Source: an uncultured Oscillospiraceae bacterium (GTDB lineage: Bacteria > Bacillota_A > Clostridia > Oscillospirales > Oscillospiraceae). Taken from it: a stretch of 24,767 nucleotides of DNA. The notes under the pieces are model-generated. The model saw only the letters and a program-made list of their open reading frames with translations, made no database searches and was not told the origin of the DNA. Below, one piece after another: positions 7,146-13,623 of the stretch; position 1 is the stretch's first letter; each line of letters begins with the position of its first letter. Location: NCBI GenBank assembly GCA_900754605.1, contig CAAEDK010000054.1:1-24767 (forward strand). Direction: 5' to 3'. The translations under genes were made by a program, and so were the position numbers.

Positions 7146-7561
7146 CAAATTTCCCCCTCGTCCTCTATTGACCTTGCATTTGAAGGTCTCCTCTGATACA
7201 GGTTGGCCAATTTCTGAAAACTGTCCTCGCTGATCACATGCTCTATTCGGCAAGCTTCCTGTTCCGCTATTTCTGGCTCCACGCCAGCCTCCATCAGCAG
7301 ATGGGTGAAGAAGCAGTGCTTTTCATAGGTCTGCTCTGCTACCTCTCGGCCTATATCGGTCAAGCGGAGAAAGAGGTCCTCATCCATAGTGAGAAAACCG
7401 CCCTTTTTCAAGGTAACTACCGCATGGCATACGCTGGGTTTGGAGACTCCCATATGCCGGGCCACATCCACAGAGCGCACCATACCTTTTTCTTTTTGGA
7501 GCACCAATACAGCCTCCAAATAGTCCTCTCCAGACGCTGTGGCAGATCTTTTTTTCTCCAT
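7145..7561 (-). CDS. DtxR/MntR family metal-dependent regulator (DtxR-1)
   Basis: A 138-aa regulator with a winged helix-turn-helix (about residues 10-75: SGEDYLEAV, VDVARHMGVSKPSVCHAV, GREVAEQ) and a dimerisation domain; there is no SH3 domain, so it has MntR-like length. Candidate metal ligands by analogy are D13, E16, H82, C104, E107 and H108. EACRIEHVIS matches the EACRWEHVMS of DtxR, including the site cysteine, whereas the N-terminal EDYLE matches the Asp/Glu pair of MntR. The metal could therefore be iron or manganese. The open frame extends 14 codons upstream, but the ATG at 7561 has AAGGAGG at 5-nt spacing. It is the last complete gene of the ECF operon, 19 bp after the ATPase, and a candidate reader of the shared operators. 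Confidence 0.9.
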   Translation of the reverse strand: MEKKRSATASGEDYLEAVLVLQKEKGMVRSVDVARHMGVSKPSVCHAVVTLKKGGFLTMDEDLFLRLTDIGREVAEQTYEKHCFFTHLLMEAGVEPEIAEQEACRIEHVISEDSFQKLANLYQRRPSNARSIEDEGEI

Positions 7562-7580
7562 GTAGTCCTCCTTGAAAATG

Positions 7581-8966
7581 CTATGCAAGCGTAACGACAT
7601 CATCGCAGCAACGGTGCATCAGTTCCCTGTCATGGGTAATCACAAGAATTGTTTTTCCGGCTTCCGCTTCTGTACGGAACACATCTGCGACAATCCCCAT
7701 ATTGCCGCCATCAAGCCCGCTGGTTGGCTCATCGAAGATAAGAATACCACGATCCGACAAAATGCCGCAGGCGATGGAGAGCCGCTGTTTCTGCCCGCCG
7801 GAAAGAGCGGCTGGGTGTGTGTCCTTGTACGCATACAAGCCCAGCTTTTTCAGCAATGTTCTGGCCCGCTCCAGCCGTTCCGGAGCGTAGTCTGAATAAA
7901 GCAGCAGTTCTTCCGTGACGCTGTTTGTAAAAAATTGCGTGCCCGTATCGTTGGAGTTGTACCATACGGCTCTGCGGCGCTTTCCTGCCGCAAGGCGTTT
8001 CCCCTCGATTTGGATTTCTCCAGAGCTCTGTTTCCAAAGTCCCGTCAGCACCATGGCCAAGCTGGTCTTCCCTGCGCCATTTTTCCCATTCAAAGCAGTG
8101 ATTTGTCCGCTGTACAGTGAAAAATTCAGCTCTGAAAAAATCCAGTTTTTCTTCCGCCTGCAGGACAGGCGGAGCGCCGAGAGCATAGGATTCTGCTCCG
8201 GTTTTACAGGTACAGGCGGTGTCCACTTTCCTTCGGTGATCTCCCGCAACCCATAGGTTTGGCGTTCTTCCCAGGTAAGCGCCTGCATCTGCGCCGCAGT
8301 CTTTTCCCACTGGATCGCACCATCGGAAATGTAGATATATCGGTCGGTAATCCCCTGAAGCCAAGCCAGACGATGTTCAGCAATCACGAGCGTATTGCCC
8401 TCCGTCTTCAACTTCCTCAGGATTTCCGCAAGCTGTGTAGTCCCCTCATTGTCTAAATTCGCCGTGGGCTCGTCGCAGACATAAACGCGAGGCCGCAAGG
8501 CGTAAACAGACGCAATCGCCGTCCGCTGCTTCTCCCCGCTGGACAGAACGTCCAGTGGCCGCTCCCGCAGCCGTTCCAGTCCAAGCGCAACAATGGCTTC
8601 ATCGGTGCGCCGCCGTATTTCTTCCGTGGACATACCGCAGTTCTCGCAGGCAAAGGCAACCTCTCCCGCCAGTTCTGAGGAGAAAAACTGGCTTTTCGGG
8701 TCCTGAAACACGCTTCCTATTTCCTGCCCTATGCGCCAGCTTGGCATTGTGGTGAGCTCTGTTTCATCAAGCCGGAGGCTTCCGGTCAGCTTCCCCGGAT
8801 AATAGGCGGGAGCAAGGCCGTTGATCAGTCTGGTCAGCGTTGTCTTTCCTCCACCGGAGGGACCGGTCAATACAACACATTCCCCGTCGCGGATGGTGAG
8901 GTCTATATTCCTTACCCCCTCCTCGCAGCCCGCATATTGAAAGGTCACATTCCCCAGACTTATCAT
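7581..8966 (-). CDS. ECF-type double ATPase (A component, ECF cassette 1)
   Basis: A 461-aa protein of two fused ABC ATPase domains, the EcfA/EcfA' arrangement that powers ECF importers. Domain 1 has Walker A GPSGGGKTT at 35-43, Q88, signature LSSGE at 141-145 (LSGGE with Ser for the first Gly) and VYVCDEP at 161-167. Domain 2 has GKNGAGKTS at 294-302, LSGGQ at 388-392 and ILIFDEP at 408-414. The ATG at 8966 overlaps the T-component stop by 4 nt (ATGA). The open frame runs 57 codons further upstream, but that part lies inside the T gene and has no family similarity. It is an equivalent of the ATPase at the right edge of the window. The S component two genes upstream is the expected specificity subunit. 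Confidence 0.92.
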   Translation of the reverse strand: MISLGNVTFQYAGCEEGVRNIDLTIRDGECVVLTGPSGGGKTTLTRLINGLAPAYYPGKLTGSLRLDETELTTMPSWRIGQEIGSVFQDPKSQFFSSELAGEVAFACENCGMSTEEIRRRTDEAIVALGLERLRERPLDVLSSGEKQRTAIASVYALRPRVYVCDEPTANLDNEGTTQLAEILRKLKTEGNTLVIAEHRLAWLQGITDRYIYISDGAIQWEKTAAQMQALTWEERQTYGLREITEGKWTPPVPVKPEQNPMLSALRLSCRRKKNWIFSELNFSLYSGQITALNGKNGAGKTSLAMVLTGLWKQSSGEIQIEGKRLAAGKRRRAVWYNSNDTGTQFFTNSVTEELLLYSDYAPERLERARTLLKKLGLYAYKDTHPAALSGGQKQRLSIACGILSDRGILIFDEPTSGLDGGNMGIVADVFRTEAEAGKTILVITHDRELMHRCCDDVVTLA

Positions 8967-9658
8967 ATGCGAACACCCCCTACAGCGAGAAACACGGTGG
9001 TTGCGGCCGTCCAAACGCCAGACCAAATATAGTCGGGCGCTCCGAGTCTTTTCCCATAATAACTGCCCCGCTTGCCCGGATACTCCGCGCCCCTGGCCAC
9101 GGCAGAAACCGCCAACTGGTCGGCAATCTGCAGGCATCGCAAAAGTAGGGGGACAAGCACATACTCACAGGATACCGCCGGATGGCGTACAAGCTGCGCC
9201 GGAGCCGTCAGCCCACGGTTGCGCATGGAGCGCCCCACGCTTTTTACTTCACTCCTCATGGTAGGAAAAAAACGGAATACGACTAAGAGTCCAAGGATCA
9301 CAGGCGTGGGCATATGAATGCGGGAGAAAAACGCCGCGAGCTCACCGGGGGGCGTGGTAATGAGATCCCAGGCCGCAAGGAAAACCGGAGACAGGTTCCA
9401 GAGCATCAGCACATAGAATTCCGAGAAGATCGCCATATGGAATCCGTGGAAACGAATTAGATACAAGAGAACTGCCAACAGGAGATAAAACACCCCAAAA
9501 GAACGCAGAAGCCGCCAATTTCGCTGAAACCCCAGGTATGTAAAACCGAGCAGGGTCAAGGTACAGGTCAGTACAGCGTTGGAGGTCAGAGATACTCCAA
9601 CAGTCACACAGAGTAGCGCCCATAATTTCGTCAGGACGGCAAGGTGGCTGCGCCGCAT
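8963..9658 (-). CDS. ECF transporter T component
   Basis: A 231-aa membrane protein that couples the ATPase to the S component. There are hydrophobic segments around residues 10-45, 55-75, 82-100 and 117-131, then a cytoplasmic part with the two arginine coupling motifs typical of EcfT: SMRNRGL at 144-150 and VARG at 187-190. The ATG at 9658 overlaps the S-component stop by one base (TGATG). The open frame extends 35 codons upstream inside the S gene, but the chosen start gives a standard N-terminus. A C-terminal hydrophobic helix ends the protein. The gene order S-T-A with overlapping ends supports one complex. Confidence 0.88.
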   Translation of the reverse strand: MRRSHLAVLTKLWALLCVTVGVSLTSNAVLTCTLTLLGFTYLGFQRNWRLLRSFGVFYLLLAVLLYLIRFHGFHMAIFSEFYVLMLWNLSPVFLAAWDLITTPPGELAAFFSRIHMPTPVILGLLVVFRFFPTMRSEVKSVGRSMRNRGLTAPAQLVRHPAVSCEYVLVPLLLRCLQIADQLAVSAVARGAEYPGKRGSYYGKRLGAPDYIWSGVWTAATTVFLAVGGVRI

Positions 9659-10257
9659 CAGAGTACGCCCGCCTTTTTGAAGTGCTTCTGAATCAATTTG
9701 CCGCCAATCATACTGCCGAGGAAGCCGCAGATAACCGTGAAGAGAATGATCGCCGCAAGCCATCCCGCTGAGGTGTAATAGCGGACAAAGGAATCAATGT
9801 AACTTTGCTCCATGCCGCTGGAGAGGGCGAAGGCTTCATAAGTGTCCCAGAAGAACCAGATGGGCAGAAGATTGACTCCATTGTACAGAAGGCTTGAGAT
9901 CGTCCATGCAGCCGTCATTTTCCCCTTCGACTCCCAGCCGTTTTTCCAAAGGATCGCCTCGCAGATGAGGCCGACGACGATGTAATAGGGCAGCAGATAC
10001 CAGTTGCCCATGATTAGGAATACGCAGCCTAGGATCGTCATGTAGATCAAGGAAACAAAACGCTTATGGATCCGGCTGACCATCAGGAAATAAACCGGTG
10101 CGCAGAGCAGCATTGTGAAGCCCACCGACAGTACCATGCTGACGAAATCATTTACCATGCAGACCATGTTGACGACCATCTGGATGACAATGAGCAGTAC
10201 GGTCAGCAGCACCGTTGTGATTACATCCTTGACCGTCCATTTATTTGCCTGTTTCAT
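9658..10257 (-). CDS. MptD-family (Trep_Strep) ECF transporter S component, ECF cassette 1
   Basis: A 199-aa integral membrane protein with about five or six hydrophobic segments (around residues 10-34, 39-61, 68-87, 89-104 and 165-186). The last helix is glycine-rich (CGFLGSMIGGKL), as in the S component at 5.7-6.2 kb. It is the likely substrate-binding subunit of the ECF importer formed with the downstream T and A genes. The start at 10257 has GGAGGG about 8 nt upstream and lies inside the end of the ATC-hydrolase-like gene (17-bp overlap), so the two are probably coupled. The open frame extends 35 codons upstream but has no good start there. The ligand is unknown; operon company suggests a thiazoline/thiazole or metal chelate, which is inference. 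Confidence 0.82.
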   Translation of the reverse strand: MKQANKWTVKDVITTVLLTVLLIVIQMVVNMVCMVNDFVSMVLSVGFTMLLCAPVYFLMVSRIHKRFVSLIYMTILGCVFLIMGNWYLLPYYIVVGLICEAILWKNGWESKGKMTAAWTISSLLYNGVNLLPIWFFWDTYEAFALSSGMEQSYIDSFVRYYTSAGWLAAIILFTVICGFLGSMIGGKLIQKHFKKAGVL

Positions 10258-10873
10258 TTTGAAGGCCCTCCTTTTTCTCGTTATAAAAGCAGAAATTGCA
10301 TACCTTATCTCCTCCGCCGATGGTCTGGTCCCTGCCCCATCGAACACCGGGGATGTTCCCATACATTACATCATCACTTTCGCAGAAAATGGGTGCCAGC
10401 TCCGGCACACTGTATCGGCGAAACACATCGACATACAGGCAGGAGCGGCAGTCCCATTCGATTGCATACGCATCATTCCGTTTCCACTCAAATACCCATC
10501 CTTTCGGGCCAAAGCTGTGTTTCGTGGAAATAGAGCACATGATACGGAAAATTGAGAAAAAGAAAGGCAGTCTTCCCATCCCCTGAAAAATATTTGCCAT
10601 GGGTTTGGCAGTTTTCAATACCGCAGCACGAATTGCCATGAGGGAGGCAGATTGGGTATATCCATATTCTTGCAGACAGCGGTGGAATGCAACGGCCGGA
10701 AGAATGGAAGTCCTGAGATGCCCGGCCAGCATTGGATCAGACAGATCGTTTTCTCCTAACAGCCTCCCATACTCTATAGCAATCGCCCTCCTCAGTTCTG
10801 GAGAAGGAAGCATCGCATACGCTGAGGCCAGTTTGCTTTTCTTCAGCAACTTTTCTATACTTTTGTCATCCAT
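10241..10873 (-). CDS. L-2-amino-thiazoline-4-carboxylate (ATC) hydrolase-like protein
   Basis: A 210-aa protein. The C-terminal two-thirds resembles the ATC hydrolase-like family, whose namesake opens the thiazoline ring of L-ATC on the route to cysteine. Matching features are CLYVDVFRRYSVPELAPIFCESD at residues 145-167 (given here in pieces: CLYVDVF, YSVPELAPIFC), the RWGRDQTIGGGDKVCNF region at 178-194, and cysteines 142, 145, 164, 192 and 195. The N-terminal 100 residues are helical without a clear match. There is no signal peptide. The start has GGAGG at 7-nt spacing and overlaps a 45-aa ORF by 8 nt; the end overlaps the S component. Many family members have no tested activity, so a role in processing an imported thiazoline compound is a hypothesis. 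Confidence 0.78.
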   Translation of the reverse strand: MDDKSIEKLLKKSKLASAYAMLPSPELRRAIAIEYGRLLGENDLSDPMLAGHLRTSILPAVAFHRCLQEYGYTQSASLMAIRAAVLKTAKPMANIFQGMGRLPFFFSIFRIMCSISTKHSFGPKGWVFEWKRNDAYAIEWDCRSCLYVDVFRRYSVPELAPIFCESDDVMYGNIPGVRWGRDQTIGGGDKVCNFCFYNEKKEGLQNETGK

Positions 10874-11003
10874 ACAGTTTCCTCCATCCGCCAGCCAAAT
10901 GCCTAATCCGTATTTTTTGTATGCTCTGCTGGTCGCTTTGTCCCTGCATCAGAACTGTGATTGGGTTCGTATTTCGGCTGCGGGAGATAATATGGGTATT
11001 CAT
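10866..11003 (-). CDS. Possible 45-aa leader protein of the ECF operon
   Basis: A small ORF beginning MNTHIISRSRNTNPITV and ending HLAGGWRKLYG. Its ATG is 5 nt from GAGGAG, and its stop lies inside the next start (ATGGATGA, 8-nt overlap), which suggests translational coupling to the ATC-hydrolase-like gene. It is the first ORF downstream of operator copy C. The protein is basic, with no membrane segment and no family I recognise. It could be a genuine small protein or a leader whose translation opens the next ribosome site; the strong ribosome site is the main support. Confidence 0.5.
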   Translation of the reverse strand: MNTHIISRSRNTNPITVLMQGQSDQQSIQKIRIRHLAGGWRKLYG

Positions 11004-11020
11004 AACAACTCCTCTTCAGA

Positions 11021-11038
11021 GGTTAGTTATCGCTAACT
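11021..11038 (-). promoter_or_regulatory. Shared operator, copy C (ECF operon)
   Basis: The minus-strand sequence is AGTTAGCGATAACTAACC, a GTTAG-N6-CTAAC dyad, 18 nt upstream of the 45-aa ORF and just after the TetR-2 terminator. A weak -10-like TACAGA (11041-11046) lies 2 nt upstream, at the same offset as copies A, E and F. It differs from copy A at only two positions. Confidence 0.68.
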
Positions 11039-11045
11039 TTTCTGT

Positions 11046-11074
11046 AAAAAGTTAAGGCTCATTTGAGCCTTAAC
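11046..11074 (-). terminator. Terminator of TetR-2
   Basis: An 11-bp perfect stem GTTAAGGCTCA/TGAGCCTTAAC with a 2-nt centre, followed by five U on the minus-strand transcript. It overlaps the TetR-2 stop codon. Confidence 0.85.
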
Positions 11075-11676
11075 AGGCCGCTCCAGCCACAGTTAAAAAA
11101 GACTGCCAGTTCATTGACATACCCTATTGCCTGTTCCCGGCTCATGTCGTGGACGACTGTTTCAAAAACAGCCGTAAAATAGGCACTGGTAATCATGTGA
11201 TGCAGATCGTGATTGACTACGCCTTCTACCTTGCCGAGCTGCCGGAGCTGCTGATAATACTTTTCCGTCTGGGAAACTTCAAGTTCCACAAGTTCATGTA
11301 CATAGTTGCTGTATCGAGTCCCTTCAGAACAGCATATCACCAGTTTGAATGCATCGAAATTGTCATAAATGTAATTGATAAAATAATTCAGATAATCGGT
11401 CGACAGTTCCTGGCTCTGCGCTGTTTTTTCCTCTGTAATCAGATCATAATGCGCCCGCTGGGCCGCCTTGAACTGTTCCATCAGCGTATCTGCGGCCTCG
11501 GACACCAACGCATCAAAGAGAGCCGCCTTGTCTGGATAGTAGCCGTAAAATGCACCTTGGGTAAAACCGGCCGCCTTGACAATTCCACGAAGAGAGGCAT
11601 CTTTGAAGCCTTTCGCTAAAAATTCTTCTTTTCCTACTTCAAGGATTTTGCGTTGTGTTTCTGTGTACTTAGTCAT
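11059..11676 (-). CDS. TetR/AcrR family regulator (TetR-2)
   Basis: A 205-aa TetR-type regulator. The helix-turn-helix spans about residues 27-48 (ASLRGIVKAAGFTQ then GAFYGYYPDK). The ligand domain contains FKLVICCSEGTRYSNYVHEL and a C-terminal FETVVHDMSREQAI, both close to the corresponding parts of TetR-1 (FEVVVHDFTKEEAL). The open frame runs 47 codons further upstream, but that stretch spans the promoter and two palindromes, so I start at 11676; the ribosome site there is weak. It lies between the second ABC operon and the ECF operon, with terminators on both sides. Its own promoter dyads do not resemble the shared operator, so it probably regulates itself plus targets elsewhere, or senses a ligand for one of its neighbours. 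Confidence 0.88.
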   Translation of the reverse strand: MTKYTETQRKILEVGKEEFLAKGFKDASLRGIVKAAGFTQGAFYGYYPDKAALFDALVSEAADTLMEQFKAAQRAHYDLITEEKTAQSQELSTDYLNYFINYIYDNFDAFKLVICCSEGTRYSNYVHELVELEVSQTEKYYQQLRQLGKVEGVVNHDLHHMITSAYFTAVFETVVHDMSREQAIGYVNELAVFFNCGWSGLLRLK

Positions 11677-11696
11677 ATTGAAACCAACTCTTTTCA

Positions 11697-11726
11697 ATAT
11701 ATCGCCGCTATATATCATTGATATAT
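11697..11726 (-). promoter_or_regulatory. Two overlapping palindromes in the TetR-2 promoter
   Basis: A 17-bp perfect palindrome ATATATCATTGATATAT (11710-11726) overlaps the -10 box. A 19-bp near-perfect one, ATATATCGCCGCTATATAT (11697-11715, one mismatched pair), overlaps its downstream end. The position suits autorepression by TetR-2, perhaps by cooperative dimers. Confidence 0.65.
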
Positions 11727-11751
11727 TATCATAAAGTATGTAGTTTGTCAA
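11723..11751 (-). promoter_or_regulatory. Promoter of TetR-2
   Basis: TTGACA at 11746-11751 and TAATAT at 11723-11728 with 17-nt spacing, reading into TetR-2. Confidence 0.75.
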
Positions 11752-11819
11752 TGCGGCTCTGTAGATGCTTTTGGCTATGGCGGCTCGTCTTACCAAGTAA
11801 AGCCATATGTCCTTCACTT

Positions 11820-11855
11820 AATAAAATTGCCCTGCCTTGGCAGGACAATTTTATT
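11820..11855 (-). terminator. Terminator of the second ABC operon
   Basis: A 17-position stem (AATAAAATTG, one mismatch, CCTGCC) around a 2-nt centre lies 20 bp after the stop at 11875. The AU-rich base gives a U-rich end on either strand, so it may work in both directions. Confidence 0.8.
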
Positions 11856-11874
11856 TCTACAGATATTTTTATTC

Positions 11875-13623
11875 TTATAGCCGCCAGATGCCAGCCCGGC
11901 TCTGTTCCGCCCAGAGATTCGCATAAATGCCGCCCCGGGCCAGAAGCTGTTCATGAGTTCCCGACTCGGCCACCCAGCCGTCCTCCAGCACAATGATGTT
12001 GTCCGCGCTCATAATGGACTGAAGCCGGTGGGCAATGACGATGACCGTCTTTTCCGCTACCAGAGCGGAGATCGCCTGCTGGATCAATACCTCATTCTCA
12101 GGGTCGAGGGATGCGGTTGCCTCGTCCAGCAGGACGATGGGCGCATCCTTCAAAAGCGCCCTTGCAATCGAAATGCGTTGCTTCTCACCGCCGGAGAGTG
12201 TAGAGCCGCCCTCTCCCACGATGGTTTGGTAGCCATCGGGCAAAGCCATGATGAAGTCGTGGCAGGCCGCCGCTTTCGCCGCTTCCATGATCTCCTCCAT
12301 GGTGGCATCCGGCTTTCCCATACGGATGTTGGCCTCTATTGAATCGTGAAAGAGGTAGACATCCTGAAAGACCACGCTGATCCGTCCCAGTATCTCGTCC
12401 GTTCTCATATCCCGCACATCCACGCCGCCCAGCCGCACAGCGCCCCCGGTCACATCCCAGAATCGGGCGGCCAGCCGGGTGACAGTGGACTTGCCGGAGC
12501 CGGAGGGCCCCACCAGGGCAGTAACGCTCCGGGCCGGGAACTGGAGGGAAATGTCATGGAGCACTTCTTTTTCCCCGTAGGCAAATGAGACATGCTCGAA
12601 GGTAATATCCGTCCCCTGTGGGGTCTGGCTGACCTCCGGCTCCGGCAGAGGCCTCTCCTGGAACAGCGCCTGGATGCGCTCCCCGCTGCGGCGGGTGCGG
12701 GAGAAGTCCGCAATAAAGGTAAACAGGGTCAGCACCGGCTCGTAGATAGTGAGTGTCAGGATCAAAAACGCCAGATAATAGAAGGGCTCCAACTCCCCGC
12801 GGGTCAGCAGAAACGCCCCCGTCAGCATCACGAGGCCGATACCGCAACTGAGGACAAACCGACCCAGCATACTCACCGGAGCCGCCGCCCCTGTCTCCAT
12901 GTGGATGGCTGCGCTGCGCTCCCGCTCAAAGGAACGCTTCAGGCTCTGGAACTGGGCGCCCGCCATATGGAAGGCCCGCAGGGTCTGGATGCCGCTGACA
13001 TATTCCAGGATTCCGGACGCCACTTCCCGCTGGGCATTTTGCAGATCCGCGCTGATTCGTCCCATCCGGCGCAGGCTCAGGAACGCGAACGGGAGCGCCA
13101 GCGGGATGACCAGAAAGACGGCCAGCGTCATCCGCCAGTCAAACGCCGCCAACAGCACAGCGGCCAGAACGAAGCGGATCAGGATGACCGCCACCTGGGG
13201 GAGCATCTGCTGGGACAGGTCTCCCACCGTCTGATAGTCCCGCAGCAGGACAGTGGACAGGTCTCCTGCGTCACGGGCGGAGTAAAAGCCCATGGAGAGC
13301 TGCCGCAGGTGTTCGCCCAGGGTGATCTGAGAGTCCTTGATGATGCCGGCATAGCCGGTGCTGGCGTCGATGTAGGTTTTCAGCCGGATAAAGAAGTAGG
13401 CGATCAACTGGGCCAGGAAACCTCCCACCAAAAGCCAGAGGGCGGTTGTCGGAAGAGCCGTCCCCGGCTGGGCCAGGGGGGCCAGCAGATAGTAGACCGC
13501 CCCCAGCATCAGGCCGTAGGGAATGGACATCACAATACTGTCAAACAGACACCAGAGCATGAGCCGCAGATATTTATACGGCTGGCCCAGGGTCATCATC
13601 TGAAACCATTCTTTGATTTTCAT
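11875..13623 (-). CDS. ABC transporter, fused membrane domain and ATPase (pair 2, second partner)
   Basis: A 582-aa half-transporter of the exporter fold with hydrophobic helices across about residues 18-305, then an ATPase: Walker A GPSGSGKST at 372-380, Q420, signature LSGGE at 476-480, Walker B IVLLDE ending at E501, D-loop ASLD and H532. The region around the signature (CHDFIMALPDGYQTIVGEGGSTLSGG, here CHDFIMALPDGY and VGEGGSTLSGG) is nearly the same as in the second partner of pair 1, so the pairs are homologous in order. The ATG overlaps the stop of the first partner (ATGA). It is likely half of a heterodimer; the substrate and direction are not shown by sequence. Confidence 0.92.
   Translation of the reverse strand: MKIKEWFQMMTLGQPYKYLRLMLWCLFDSIVMSIPYGLMLGAVYYLLAPLAQPGTALPTTALWLLVGGFLAQLIAYFFIRLKTYIDASTGYAGIIKDSQITLGEHLRQLSMGFYSARDAGDLSTVLLRDYQTVGDLSQQMLPQVAVILIRFVLAAVLLAAFDWRMTLAVFLVIPLALPFAFLSLRRMGRISADLQNAQREVASGILEYVSGIQTLRAFHMAGAQFQSLKRSFERERSAAIHMETGAAAPVSMLGRFVLSCGIGLVMLTGAFLLTRGELEPFYYLAFLILTLTIYEPVLTLFTFIADFSRTRRSGERIQALFQERPLPEPEVSQTPQGTDITFEHVSFAYGEKEVLHDISLQFPARSVTALVGPSGSGKSTVTRLAARFWDVTGGAVRLGGVDVRDMRTDEILGRISVVFQDVYLFHDSIEANIRMGKPDATMEEIMEAAKAAACHDFIMALPDGYQTIVGEGGSTLSGGEKQRISIARALLKDAPIVLLDEATASLDPENEVLIQQAISALVAEKTVIVIAHRLQSIMSADNIIVLEDGWVAESGTHEQLLARGGIYANLWAEQSRAGIWRL

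Noticed and set aside
11677..11817. A 47-codon N-terminal extension of TetR-2
   Set aside because: The extension spans the promoter and both palindromes and has no TetR-family similarity. The start at 11676 gives a normal length.
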